Positions 1 to 8,918 of a DNA stretch of 64,000 bases are shown here, piece after piece. The stretch lies in the NCBI GenBank assembly GCA_934120635.1, contig CAKOUR010000010.1:4829-68828 (forward strand), read 5' to 3'. Position 1 is the stretch's first letter. The number at the start of each line of letters is the position of its first letter. The stretch comes from an uncultured Bacilli bacterium (lineage in GTDB: Bacteria > Bacillota_I > Bacilli_A > RF39 > UBA660). Made by a program: the position numbers and the translations under genes. Under the pieces are notes generated by a model that had not been told where the DNA came from, did no database searches, and saw only the letters and a program-made list of their open reading frames with translations.

Positions 1-1147
1 TACCTAAAACTGTATCAGATAAATTCAGTTCATTTCCTAAATTTAAAGATCTAGTACTAGACTTTTCATCTAAAGAAACTGGTTTTAATAAAACAACTTT
101 ATCATCAGAATAAATCAACTTCATCTCATCACTAAGCTCACTATTAGAAACAGAAAACAAAAATACATACAACTGATTTCCTGAAATTTTTTGTTTCTGA
201 TAAACAGTTCCTAAATCAGAAAAATAATTTGCATAGCGAACACCAGAAGAATAACTATTACTCTTTGTTTTCAAAATTACATTAGCATCTTCTAATACTC
301 TTTCTCCTCCTCTAGAAGAAATCATAATTCGAACTGCAACAAAAGAATGTTCCAAATCACCAACCATAGCCCCTTTAGAATCTCTAGCAGTAATATAAGA
401 ATCAACTACCTGAAAATTAAAATTATCCGAAGAAAAATTCTCCTTCTCACCATATACTTTATGAATGACTTCTTTATCAACAGTAAACATACTAATCCCA
501 ATTACTAAAAGAACAATAATAATTAAATAAATAAATGCCTTATTCTCTAAATAATAATATTTTAATTCTCTAATACCACGATGAATCTTTCTTTGAGCAA
601 CCTCAGTTCCTCCAACAGTAAACTCAACTTCCTCACTATCAGAAACATCTTCCCCTAATTCTTCCAAATCCTTAACAAAATTAAATTTCTTAATATCAAA
701 ACCTAATCCCCTAATAATAAGAAAAATTAAAGATAAGTATTGTACAACAATCAAAATTCGAAGCAAATCTCTATACAGCAGTAGCGTCTTAACTTCTAAA
801 ACAGAAATATAAATAGTATGTAATCCCCCATAAGAAATCTGAATCATCACTCCCGTTAAAAAATACAAAAGAATAAATAATAAATATAAAATTCTAGGCT
901 TCTTTTTATATCGCATCAAAGCATAAACGACCAAGCAAATCGCAATAGATAAAACAATCACAATAATATAATAATTTGTAATATAAGAAACAGCATCTAA
1001 TTTACTTACACTACCCCGAATAAATCCATTATAAAATTGCAAAATCTGATTAACCTTCATCGTAAGATAAAAAGATAAACAAAATAAAATTAAATGAATA
1101 ATTTTAAAATGACGAATTAAAAATCCATAAGGTTTTCTTAGTATCAT
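1..1147 (-). CDS. Multi-spanning membrane protein, 3' end cut by window edge
   Basis: About 382 codons are visible, starting at an ATG at 1147 preceded by an AGGTGG ribosome binding site; the stop lies outside the window. Four hydrophobic segments fall in the first 155 residues, then an acidic linker (EELGEDVSDSEEVEF), a conserved-looking amphipathic stretch (QRKIHRGIRELKYYYLENK) and a fifth membrane segment. The visible C-terminal part is outside the membrane and beta-rich, loosely like the telokin-type DUF4352 fold. I do not recognise the family and assign no function. It reads away from the divergent promoter region near 1150 and is convergent with nothing in view. Confidence 0.7.
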   Translation of the reverse strand, partial: MILRKPYGFLIRHFKIIHLILFCLSFYLTMKVNQILQFYNGFIRGSVSKLDAVSYITNYYIIVIVLSIAICLVVYALMRYKKKPRILYLLFILLYFLTGVMIQISYGGLHTIYISVLEVKTLLLYRDLLRILIVVQYLSLIFLIIRGLGFDIKKFNFVKDLEELGEDVSDSEEVEFTVGGTEVAQRKIHRGIRELKYYYLENKAFIYLIIIVLLVIGISMFTVDKEVIHKVYGEKENFSSDNFNFQVVDSYITARDSKGAMVGDLEHSFVAVRIMISSRGGERVLEDANVILKTKSNSYSSGVRYANYFSDLGTVYQKQKISGNQLYVFLFSVSNSELSDEMKLIYSDDKVVLLKPVSLDEKSSTRSLNLGNELNLSDTVLG

Positions 1148-1205
1148 TATATCAACCACCTATTATAAATAAAATTATACACTAAAAAAAAAGAAATGAA
1201 AAGAA

Positions 1206-1658
1206 TTATTTTTTAGGAAATCCAATAATTTGACCTTCTCTTAAATAAATTTTTTCATTCCAATTCATTAATTCCTCAATAGAAAGATTAAACTTTTTCA
1301 AAATATCATTTAATGTTTCATTTTCTTTCACTAAATATAAAGAAATATTATCAGCAGGTAACATCAACGATTGATTAGGATATATATAATCATCTTTTTC
1401 TAACCCATTAAGTTGCAATAGTAAATTATAATCAATCCCCTTAGCCTTAGCAATTTCATAAATATTATCTCCCTTTTTGACTGTATAATACTGATAAATT
1501 CTTCCACTCCTTACAGGAACTACCACTAAAGAGCCAGTAGTAACTTCATAAATAGGAGAAAAACCATTTATCCTTCTAAGTTCATTCTCATTCATCCCAT
1601 AATTACTAGAAATTGAAGATAAAGTATCCTCTGACCTAACCGTATAAACTTCATACAT
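1206..1658 (-). CDS. Triple LysM-domain protein
   Basis: A 150-residue protein made almost entirely of three LysM peptidoglycan-binding modules: roughly residues 2-46 (VYTVRSEDTLSSISSNYG), 54-98 (YYTVKKGDNIYEIAKAKG) and 103-146 (LYLVKENETLNDILKKF). There is no signal peptide or catalytic domain. The ATG at 1658 is preferred over an upstream in-frame ATG at 1706 because GGAAGTGG sits just before it and the second codon onward is already LysM. Proteins of this shape in spore-formers bind cortex or coat (SafA/YaaH-like), so a spore or wall role is plausible but inferred only. It is divergent from rpmB. Confidence 0.8.
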   Translation of the reverse strand: MYEVYTVRSEDTLSSISSNYGMNENELRRINGFSPIYEVTTGSLVVVPVRSGRIYQYYTVKKGDNIYEIAKAKGIDYNLLLQLNGLEKDDYIYPNQSLMLPADNISLYLVKENETLNDILKKFNLSIEELMNWNEKIYLREGQIIGFPKK

Positions 1659-1725
1659 AAACACCACTTCCATAGTTAAAATATGCAAAAAAAAGACTTT
1701 TGACACAAAAAGGAAAGCAAAAGGT

Positions 1726-1754
1726 TTGACTTAAAGTTATTTTTATGATATAGT
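1726..1754 (+). promoter_or_regulatory. Sigma-A promoter of rpmB
   Basis: TTGACT (1726-1731) and TATAGT (1749-1754) are separated by 17 bp, with a TG extended -10 element just upstream. It sits 32 bp before the rpmB start codon. Confidence 0.8.
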
Positions 1755-1785
1755 TTTAATGCAATTCATTTCAAGGAGGGATAAT

Positions 1786-1980
1786 ATGGCAAAAAATATA
1801 TCAAGTAAAAAAACAAATATGGCAAATAACAGACCAAACTGTTTAAAAGTAACTAAAAAAGCACAAAAAGTAAACTTACAAAAAGTTAGAATTGAAGATG
1901 AAAACGGAAATACTGTAAAAGTAAGATTAAGTGCTAGAGAAATTAGAGCCGCTAAAAAAACTGCTGCAGTTGCTGCTTAA
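1786..1980 (+). CDS. rpmB: Large ribosomal subunit protein bL28
   Basis: A 64-residue basic protein with the bL28 signature NRPNCLKVTKKAQKVNLQKV followed by VRLSAREIRAAKK. It is a structural component of the 50S subunit. The ATG at 1786 follows AAGGAGGG at 1773-1780; an in-frame ATG at 1759 is too close to the promoter to be used. The C-terminus is an alanine-rich tail (KKTAAVAA). It lies next to the rpe-rsgA-prkC operon on the opposite strand, as in Bacillus, but it has its own promoter and terminator. Confidence 0.95.
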   Translation: MAKNISSKKTNMANNRPNCLKVTKKAQKVNLQKVRIEDENGNTVKVRLSAREIRAAKKTAAVAA

Positions 1981-1991
1981 CAATAAAAATG

Positions 1992-2017
1992 CTTCTCAAA
2001 AAATGAGAAGTTTTTTT
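1992..2017 (+). terminator. Rho-independent terminator of rpmB
   Basis: A 7-bp stem (CTTCTCA/TGAGAAG) with a short A-rich loop is followed by seven T, 11 bp after the rpmB stop. Confidence 0.9.
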
Positions 2018-2106
2018 ATACAATAATTTATTTATCCTACTAGCAAATCCCTATCCATTAGGTTTCAATCATTTCAGTATTTTTAACTCAAAAAAAGAGT
2101 ACCCAG

Positions 2107-2739
2107 CTAATCAAGCAATGAATTTACTCTTTCTATATAATTATCAGACTTAACAATATAAGAACCAACTACAGCAACATCAGCATCTTTTACCAAAGAA
2201 ATTGTTTTATCATTAATTCCTCCATCTACTTCAATTAATACAGACAACTGATTTTTATCAATATAATTCTTTAACATAACAATCTTATCTTTAGTATCTA
2301 AAATAAAAGATTGCCCCCCCCGACCAGGAATAACACTCATCAAAAGAATCATGTCAATCTTATCTAAATATGGATAAATATCTTGAATATCTGTATCTGG
2401 ACAAATCGCTATTCCACATCGATACCCCATATCATGAATCCTCTGAATATTTTCTAAAATATCTTGTTTTGTCTCCAAATGAAAAGTAATAGACTCAATA
2501 TTTAAACCTATAAATCGATCTAAATAAGAAGAAACATCCTCAACCATCAAATGAATCTGAAGTTTAAAGCAAGAAAGATTATTAATACTTTTAATTTCAT
2601 CCATATCCTGAAATTGAATATTATCAACCAGCTTCCCATCCATAACATCAATATGAAGATAACTAATACCAGTCTGATTTAACTTATCTACAGAAGAAAT
2701 TCTATCTGAAGCATCCAATAATGAAGCAGAAATTTTCAT
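2107..2739 (-). CDS. rpe: Ribulose-phosphate 3-epimerase
   Basis: A 210-residue TIM-barrel enzyme interconverting ribulose 5-phosphate and xylulose 5-phosphate in the pentose phosphate pathway. Family motifs are in order: HIDVMDG (metal and catalytic Asp), GIAICPDTD, MSVIPGRGGQSF (usually MTVNPGFGGQ) and VDGGIN (second catalytic Asp). Its start overlaps the rsgA stop by 4 bp, so the two are translationally coupled. With rpiB at 41.2 kb it supplies the non-oxidative pentose branch. No spoVM or thiN reading frame lies downstream, unlike Bacillus subtilis. Confidence 0.95.
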   Translation of the reverse strand: MKISASLLDASDRISSVDKLNQTGISYLHIDVMDGKLVDNIQFQDMDEIKSINNLSCFKLQIHLMVEDVSSYLDRFIGLNIESITFHLETKQDILENIQRIHDMGYRCGIAICPDTDIQDIYPYLDKIDMILLMSVIPGRGGQSFILDTKDKIVMLKNYIDKNQLSVLIEVDGGINDKTISLVKDADVAVVGSYIVKSDNYIERVNSLLD

Positions 2740-3584
2740 CGTCTCTCACCTTCCTTATCACTAATAAAATGAACATAATTATCGTAGCGACTTTTTAAAA
2801 TATCCCCACACTCAACCATCTTCTTTACATAGCATCCATCTTCTTTTATATGCATACAATCCCTATACTTACAATGTTCTAAAAAAGAAAACATCTCATT
2901 CATATTATCACGAATTGCATATTTATCCATCCCATGAAAATCAACATTTGAAAATCCAGGAGTATCAACAATATAACCATCCACTACTTCATATAATTCA
3001 GTATGCCTTGTCGTATGCTTTCCTCGATTTAAAGCATATGAAATTTCATTTGTCTTAAGCTTTAACGTAGGAGAAATTCTATTTAATAAACTACTCTTCC
3101 CCGCACCAGACTGACCTGTTAACACCGTAATCTTATCTTTAAAAACATGCTTTAACCCATCAATATCATCATTAGTAAAAACTTCATAGCCATCATCTTG
3201 ATAATACTTCATAACGTTTTCTATATTTTCTTTTTCTAAATCAGAAAGCAAATCCAACTTTGTAAAACAAATAACTGGTTTAATTCTATGATAACTAATT
3301 ACAGTAAGTAACTTATCCAATAAATAAGAATCAAAATCAGGACTCTTAACACTAGCAACAACAATAGCCTGATCAACATTAGCAACACTAGGACGAACAA
3401 GAGAATTCTTTCTCTCATGAATAGCTAATAAATAACCATTACCTTCATCAAAAACAACATGATCACCAACCAAAGGAGAAAGTCCATGATAGCGAAACTT
3501 TCCCCTAGGTTTACATAAATAAGTATTATTCACACTTTTAACTAAATAATCATTACTAATATTTTTAATAATTAATCCTTCCAT
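2736..3584 (-). CDS. rsgA: Ribosome small-subunit GTPase RsgA (CpgA)
   Basis: A 282-residue circularly permuted GTPase that acts late in 30S assembly. It has an N-terminal OB fold, then the G motifs in permuted order: TKLD (G4), GQSGAGKSSLLN (G1) and DTPGFSN (G3). A C-terminal zinc-binding element is visible (CKYRDCMH plus a later Cys). It sits between prkC (8-bp gap) and rpe (overlap). In Bacillus its homologue CpgA is a PrkC substrate, consistent with sharing an operon with the kinase. Confidence 0.95.
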   Translation of the reverse strand: MEGLIIKNISNDYLVKSVNNTYLCKPRGKFRYHGLSPLVGDHVVFDEGNGYLLAIHERKNSLVRPSVANVDQAIVVASVKSPDFDSYLLDKLLTVISYHRIKPVICFTKLDLLSDLEKENIENVMKYYQDDGYEVFTNDDIDGLKHVFKDKITVLTGQSGAGKSSLLNRISPTLKLKTNEISYALNRGKHTTRHTELYEVVDGYIVDTPGFSNVDFHGMDKYAIRDNMNEMFSFLEHCKYRDCMHIKEDGCYVKKMVECGDILKSRYDNYVHFISDKEGERR

Positions 3585-3592
3585 AAATCCCC

Positions 3593-5569
3593 CTAATCTA
3601 AATTATCATCTGTATCAGTACTATTACTACTATCACTTTTTGTATAATAGCAATTAATAACAGCATCTTTACCACTAATTTGATAATTAACTTGAGAAGT
3701 AACTAAATCATAAGATGCTTTACCTGGACAAGTAACTGTGCCACTTTCTCCATCTTTATGTTTCTCTACTTTGGTATCAAAAACTGATTCAGTACTACCC
3801 TTTAAATAATAATTAATAGTCAAATTATAAGTCGTCATATCAACATCAATAGTAACAACAAATTGTACCCCACTAGCAATCTTACCTGTACGATTTTGTC
3901 CAGTAACAGCCTTATCTAAATAACTACTATAATCACTAACGACATTTCCTTTTTTATCCTTTACAACTAAAGATAATCCATATTGATTAGCAAACTCCTC
4001 TGCTTTAGATAAAGTCCAACCTTCCGTAGCAATCTCAGGATAACTATCATAAATATCTGGAATATATAAAGTAAGTTCATCACCTTTTTTCAACTTAGTT
4101 TCTTCTTTCTCTACATATTTAGGACTCTGGTCAATAACAGCATCAATTTTTCCGATATAATCCTTAGGACTTTCTACTTTCTTTTTCTCAACAGTAACTT
4201 TAAGTCCTAATTTCTCTAATTTTTTCTTAAGAGAAGAAGCATTTTGATTAGTATAATCCTCTAATACAACATCAGCAAGTCCAGTTGATTCCACAATAGT
4301 AATAATACTTCCCTTTCTCTTACTAGATCCAGCACTAGGTTGTGTTTCAATAACATACCCTTCTTTAATTTTATCACTAGCTTCCTTCTTTACATCATAC
4401 TTAAAGCCCTTCTTCTTCAAAACAGAAATAGCTTTATCAATCTTTTGATTAGTAACGTCAGGAACTACAATTACCTTTGTATTATTACGATGATTTAAGA
4501 AAATCAAAGTACCAGACATCAATAAAATAACAACTAACCCTACCAAAATAAGTATTTTTGTACGAGTCATCTTCTTTTTTTCTTTTTTTCGAGAACCACC
4601 ATTTCCACTTTCTTCTCCATTAGCAGGAATTTCTACTTCTTTAGCCTTAGGTTGAGTAACTGTAGATTCTTTAATAGGAATTGCTCTACTCTCATCTAAT
4701 TCACTCTCTGGATAAGGAAAATGATATTTTACCTCATTCTGCCTATCTTCATCTAAAGCATGAACAATATCATCATGCATTTCATGAATATTATCATATC
4801 TATTTTTAGGATTTTTAGCCGTTGCTTTTAAGACAATATTCTCAACACTTTGAGGAATTAAAGGATTTTGTCTACGAATACTAGGAATTCTCTCCTTCAT
4901 TTGTTTTAAAGCAATCTCAACAGCATTATCTCCCTTAAAAGGAACACTTCCCGTAAGTAATTCATACATCAAAATACCAGCAGAATAAATATCACTCTTA
5001 GTAGTAGCCCCCTTTCCACTCGCCTGCTCAGGTGGCAAATAATGAACACTACCCATAACAGAGTTAGTTTGTGTCAATTGTGTTGCATTCATTGACATAG
5101 CAATACCAAAATCAGTAATTTTAATCATTCCATTATCTAAAATCATAATATTTTGAGGTTTAATATCACGATGAATGATATAAGCATCATGTGCCTGAGC
5201 TAGCCCATCAGTAAGTTGTGCCATAATATCAATAACTTCAGGAACCGTCAAACTTCCTCTTTTTTGAATTAATTGTTTTAAAGTCTTACCATCAATATAT
5301 TCCATAACAATATAATGTTGTCCATCTTCTTCCCCAACATCATAAACCTCTACAATATTAGGATGCGACAAATCTGATACACTTTTTGCTTCTCTCTGAA
5401 ACCTACGAATAAATTTCTCATTATTCTCAAGATCGCCTCTTAAAACCTTAATTGCAACATCTCTATCCAAAATCTTATCATGTGCTAAATACACATTTGC
5501 CATACCACCCTCACCAATTGATTTTAAAATTTCATACCGTTCATTGATAACTTGCCCTTTCGATAGCAT
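3593..5569 (-). CDS. prkC: PASTA-domain Ser/Thr kinase PrkC with an extra C-terminal domain
   Basis: A 658-residue membrane kinase. The cytoplasmic kinase has the glycine loop GEGGMANVY, the VAIKVL lysine, HRDIKPQN and DFG. A single membrane segment (KILILVGLVVILLMSGTLIFL) follows, then three PASTA repeats that bind peptidoglycan fragments. After the third PASTA comes an unusual tail of about 80 residues with two cysteines and a YNLTINYYLKGS...VNYQISGKDAVINCYY pattern resembling MucBP-type beta domains, ending in an acidic low-complexity tip. The ATG at 5569 overlaps the prpC stop as TGATG; an adjacent upstream GTG at 5572 is possible. In Firmicutes this kinase controls wall synthesis and germination. 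Confidence 0.95.
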   Translation of the reverse strand: MLSKGQVINERYEILKSIGEGGMANVYLAHDKILDRDVAIKVLRGDLENNEKFIRRFQREAKSVSDLSHPNIVEVYDVGEEDGQHYIVMEYIDGKTLKQLIQKRGSLTVPEVIDIMAQLTDGLAQAHDAYIIHRDIKPQNIMILDNGMIKITDFGIAMSMNATQLTQTNSVMGSVHYLPPEQASGKGATTKSDIYSAGILMYELLTGSVPFKGDNAVEIALKQMKERIPSIRRQNPLIPQSVENIVLKATAKNPKNRYDNIHEMHDDIVHALDEDRQNEVKYHFPYPESELDESRAIPIKESTVTQPKAKEVEIPANGEESGNGGSRKKEKKKMTRTKILILVGLVVILLMSGTLIFLNHRNNTKVIVVPDVTNQKIDKAISVLKKKGFKYDVKKEASDKIKEGYVIETQPSAGSSKRKGSIITIVESTGLADVVLEDYTNQNASSLKKKLEKLGLKVTVEKKKVESPKDYIGKIDAVIDQSPKYVEKEETKLKKGDELTLYIPDIYDSYPEIATEGWTLSKAEEFANQYGLSLVVKDKKGNVVSDYSSYLDKAVTGQNRTGKIASGVQFVVTIDVDMTTYNLTINYYLKGSTESVFDTKVEKHKDGESGTVTCPGKASYDLVTSQVNYQISGKDAVINCYYTKSDSSNSTDTDDNLD

Positions 5570-6309
5570 CACACATCACCGCTTTCTCTTTTTAAATAAG
5601 CAATACTTATATTGTCATTTCCTCCTCTAGCATTTGCTTTACGAATTAATTTTTCTACCGCCTCCTGAGCAGTAGCTTCTTCGTTCAAAACCCTTTCTAT
5701 TTGTTCTTCTGTAATCATATTAGTAAGACCATCACTACAAAGAAGAATACCATCATTTTTAACATCTACATCAAAAATATCAATATCAATAGGATTATTT
5801 GCTCCTAAAGCTCTCATTAAAACATTTTTTCTAGGATGATATTTTGCCTCCTCAGGAGTAAGTTCTCCAGTAGATACAAGTAAATTCACTAATGTATGAT
5901 CTTTTGTTACTTTATGAATTTTATGATTTTTAATCACAAACCCCGAACTATCTCCAATATTACCATACAGCAAATAATCATTTGTCTTAATTGCACAAAC
6001 AAAAGTTGTCCCCATTCCTTTACTATCAGGATTCTCTTTGGTATACTCAAAAATCTTTTGATTCATTTCTGTAACAATATTTCTCAAAAATTCAACAGCA
6101 CTATCTTTATCACCAATAGAATCTAAATTATAAAATTCTTCCGTTAAATGATTAATTGCAATCGCACTAGCCACTTCTCCAGCCTTATGTCCTCCCATTC
6201 CATCGGCAACGGCAAGCAAATATTCTCCTTTATCATTATTCAAAATAATAACATTATCTTCATTGTGTTCCCTAACTTTTCCTGTATCTGTCAAATAAAA
6301 TGTTTCCAT
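5569..6309 (-). CDS. prpC: PP2C-family protein phosphatase, partner of PrkC
   Basis: A 246-residue metal-dependent phosphatase that reverses PrkC phosphorylation. PP2C motifs are in order: TDTGKVREHNEDN, ADGMGGHKAGEVAS, GDSSGF (GDSR in many relatives), LCSDGLTN and GGNDNIS, supplying the metal-binding aspartates. Its start codon overlaps the rlmN stop (TAATG) and its stop overlaps the prkC start, so the three are co-translated. Confidence 0.95.
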   Translation of the reverse strand: METFYLTDTGKVREHNEDNVIILNNDKGEYLLAVADGMGGHKAGEVASAIAINHLTEEFYNLDSIGDKDSAVEFLRNIVTEMNQKIFEYTKENPDSKGMGTTFVCAIKTNDYLLYGNIGDSSGFVIKNHKIHKVTKDHTLVNLLVSTGELTPEEAKYHPRKNVLMRALGANNPIDIDIFDVDVKNDGILLCSDGLTNMITEEQIERVLNEEATAQEAVEKLIRKANARGGNDNISIAYLKRESGDV

Positions 6310-7343
6310 TAAAATTCTCCTTTCAAAACAGCATTATTAGCCCTAAGTTGTCCACAAGCAGCATCTACTTTTCCTCCAAATTCCCTACGAATTGTCACAT
6401 TAATATTCTCTTTCTTTAGTATATCATAAAATCTTAAAATTTGTGGCTTTTTAGAACGCTTATACCCTATATTTTCAGTCTCATTATAAGGAATTAAATT
6501 AACATAACACATCATGTTTTTTAATTTCTTTGCAAGTTCTCTAGCACAATCATCAGTATCATTAATTCCATCTAGCATAATATATTCCATAGTAACTCTA
6601 CGATTAGTTTTTTGAATATACTTCTTAATCACTTGAAATAAACTATCCATATCATAAGCAGAAGCAATAGGCATTATTTCTTTTCGAACAGTATCATTAG
6701 GCGCATGTAAACTAATCGCCAAATTAACTTGCCCTTCTTCTTGCATAAACTTTTCAATCCCAGGAATAACACCACAAGTAGAAATAGTAATATGTCTTGA
6801 CCCTATGCCAATTCCTTTACCACAATTAATAATCTTAACAAAACGCATTACATTATTGTAATTATCCATAGGTTCCCCTATTCCCATCATAACAACATGT
6901 GTAATTCTTTTCTTGATATCTTCCTCAATTAATAATATTTGTTGAACAATTTCATAAGCCTCTAAATTTCGTACTTTCTTTAAACGACCACTTTCACAAA
7001 AACGGCATCCCATATTACAACCAACTTGACTAGAAACACATATACTTATCCCATAATCATGAAACATCACAACAGACTCTATTCTCTCACCATCTAATAA
7101 CTCAAACAAATATTTAGAAACATCAACATCTTCTTGCTTTATCAACAATTTAATCTTTTCAAAAGAAAAATTATCTTGAAGTATTTTTTGACATTTAGTT
7201 CCTATATTCATCATTTTTTCTGGCTCTTCTATTCTTTTCTTATACAAAAAATCAAAAACTTGTGTTGCTCTAAATTTTTTATCTCCAATAGAAACAAAAT
7301 AATCCTCTAATTCCCCTAAAGTATAATCATAAATATTTCTCAT
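6309..7343 (-). CDS. rlmN: 23S rRNA/tRNA adenine-C2 methyltransferase
   Basis: A 344-residue radical SAM enzyme that methylates A2503 of 23S rRNA and A37 of some tRNAs. The Cx3Cx2C cluster motif is CNMGCRFC, followed by MGIGEPMDNY for SAM binding, and a second catalytic cysteine in ACGQLRANN near the C-terminus. It lies just before prpC-prkC-rsgA-rpe, as in Bacillus. Confidence 0.95.
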   Translation of the reverse strand: MRNIYDYTLGELEDYFVSIGDKKFRATQVFDFLYKKRIEEPEKMMNIGTKCQKILQDNFSFEKIKLLIKQEDVDVSKYLFELLDGERIESVVMFHDYGISICVSSQVGCNMGCRFCESGRLKKVRNLEAYEIVQQILLIEEDIKKRITHVVMMGIGEPMDNYNNVMRFVKIINCGKGIGIGSRHITISTCGVIPGIEKFMQEEGQVNLAISLHAPNDTVRKEIMPIASAYDMDSLFQVIKKYIQKTNRRVTMEYIMLDGINDTDDCARELAKKLKNMMCYVNLIPYNETENIGYKRSKKPQILRFYDILKKENINVTIRREFGGKVDAACGQLRANNAVLKGEF

Positions 7344-7352
7344 ATCTCTCTC

Positions 7353-7739
7353 CTAAAAAATTCTATTTATAAATAAATAAAATAAAACAACATCAAGAAT
7401 AGAATAAAGTAAAATAATCAAAATACTAGATTTAAAAGTAATCTTTTTCTTTAAAAGAAATTTATCTATTAAAATAGTATAAAGAGAAAAAAAGCCAATA
7501 ATTAATAAATTAATATACCCTCTTCCCAAAAACAAAAGTTTATCATTACTAATTAACACATCATTATTTAAAACTTTAACATAATGAACAGAATTTTTTT
7601 TAGCAATATAAATAGTGAATACAATATTAATCAATATCAAAAATATATAAATATAATTTTTATTTTTTATAAAATTTTTAAATGATTTCTTTTTCTCTAA
7701 TTGTTGTTTTTTTTCTTTCTTATAAATTTTTTTATGCAT
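7353..7739 (-). CDS. Small lysine-rich membrane protein
   Basis: A 128-residue protein with a strongly basic N-terminus (residues 1-28, mostly Lys) and three hydrophobic segments (about 29-46, 73-92 and 101-125). The basic N-terminus should be cytoplasmic. A strong AGGAGG site precedes the ATG. It is the first gene of the rlmN-prpC-prkC operon, 9 bp from rlmN. I do not recognise a family; its operon position makes a role in envelope or kinase signalling conceivable but unsupported. Confidence 0.75.
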   Translation of the reverse strand: MHKKIYKKEKKQQLEKKKSFKNFIKNKNYIYIFLILINIVFTIYIAKKNSVHYVKVLNNDVLISNDKLLFLGRGYINLLIIGFFSLYTILIDKFLLKKKITFKSSILIILLYSILDVVLFYLFINRIF

Positions 7740-7766
7740 AAACTCCTCCTACTCTTCTTAGATATA

Positions 7767-7795
7767 AGTATATCTTTTTTTTTATCGTTATTCAA
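7767..7795 (-). promoter_or_regulatory. Sigma-A promoter of the rlmN-prpC-prkC-rsgA-rpe operon
   Basis: Read on the minus strand: TTGAAT (7790-7795), 17-bp spacer, TATACT (7767-7772), 28 bp before the first start codon. Confidence 0.7.
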
Positions 7796-7806
7796 GTATT
7801 TTAAGA

Positions 7807-7834
7807 TGAAAAAAAACACTAAGTTATCTTAGTG
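7807..7834 (-). terminator. Terminator of pta
   Basis: A perfect 7-bp stem (CACTAAG/CTTAGTG) with a 4-nt loop is followed on the minus strand by eight T. The stem includes the pta stop codon. Confidence 0.9.
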
Positions 7835-8842
7835 CTTCAAATTATCATTTCCAATAGCTTGTACTGCAGTAATAGCAACTGCTCCTACTATGTCAGAAAC
7901 ATTACAACCTCTAGACAAATCATTAACAGGCATCGCAATACCTTGACAAATAGGACCATATGCTTCAGCATGAGCCAATCTTTGAACTAATTTATATCCA
8001 ATATTTCCAGCATCTAAATCAGGAAAAATTAAAACATTCGCACGACCAGCAACTTCACTTGAAGGTGCTTTAGATTGTGCTACTTCTGGTACAATAGCAG
8101 CGTCTAACTGTAATTCTCCATCAACTTTATATTGAGGAAATCTCTCCTTAACCAATCGAGTTGCTTCAACAACTTTATCTACATCAGCATGTTTTGCACT
8201 TCCTTTTGTAGAATGAGATAACATAGCAACAATTGGTTCGTGAAGTGTTAATAATTCAAATGATTCAGCACTAGATGCTGCAATATAAGAAAGTTTATCT
8301 GGATCAGGATTTTGTTCAAGCCCAGAATCAGCAAATAAAAACGTACCATGATCTCCATACTCACAATTTGGAACAACCATCAAGAAAAATGCCGATACCA
8401 ATTTAACTCCTGGTTTTGTTTTTAAAATCTGTAACGCAGGTCTTAAAGTATTTGAAGTAGAATGACATGCTCCAGATACAGCCCCATCAGCATATCCCAT
8501 TTTTACTAACATACAAGCATAATACATGTAATCAGTAGTTAATAATCGATATGCATCTTCTTCTGTCATTCCTTTTTCTTTTCGAAGTTGATAAAGTTTC
8601 TCCTGTAATTCCATTGTCAATTCACTAGTAAAAGGATCAATAATCTTTGCTTTAGACAAATCAAATCCTTGTCCAATTGAATTAATATCTTCTTCTTTTC
8701 CAACCAAAATAATATCAGCAATCTCTTCTTTTAAAATAATAGAAGCCGCTTCAATTACTCTTTTATCCATAGTTTCAGGAAGAACAATAGTCTTCTTATT
8801 TTTCTTAGCTCTTAATTTTAAATTTTCAATTATCTTACTCAT
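7829..8842 (-). CDS. pta: Phosphate acetyltransferase
   Basis: A 337-residue enzyme interconverting acetyl-CoA and acetyl phosphate. Motifs: IVLPETMDKRVIEAA near the N-terminus, GAVSGACHSTSNTLRPALQI, LSHSTKGSAKH, DGELQLDAA and NVLIFPDLDAGNIGYK. Length matches the short clostridial/bacillar form without a DRTGG domain. With the two acetate kinases at 48.6-51.2 kb it makes the ATP-yielding acetate branch. It has its own promoter and terminator. Confidence 0.96.
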   Translation of the reverse strand: MSKIIENLKLRAKKNKKTIVLPETMDKRVIEAASIILKEEIADIILVGKEEDINSIGQGFDLSKAKIIDPFTSELTMELQEKLYQLRKEKGMTEEDAYRLLTTDYMYYACMLVKMGYADGAVSGACHSTSNTLRPALQILKTKPGVKLVSAFFLMVVPNCEYGDHGTFLFADSGLEQNPDPDKLSYIAASSAESFELLTLHEPIVAMLSHSTKGSAKHADVDKVVEATRLVKERFPQYKVDGELQLDAAIVPEVAQSKAPSSEVAGRANVLIFPDLDAGNIGYKLVQRLAHAEAYGPICQGIAMPVNDLSRGCNVSDIVGAVAITAVQAIGNDNLKH

Positions 8843-8857
8843 TTTATCACCACATAG

Positions 8858-8886
8858 ATTATATCAATTATTTAGTAAACTGTCTA
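8858..8886 (-). promoter_or_regulatory. Sigma-A promoter of pta
   Basis: Minus strand: TAGACA (8881-8886), 17-bp spacer, perfect TATAAT (8858-8863), 15 bp before the start codon. Confidence 0.7.
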
Positions 8887-8918
8887 TAAAATTAACAAAA
8901 TCAAAAAAGATAAAACAA

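Noticed and set aside
1981..2106. Search for spoVM between rpe and rpmB, as in Bacillus subtilis
   Set aside because: The only minus-strand frames starting with ATG in this gap are a few codons long and do not resemble SpoVM.
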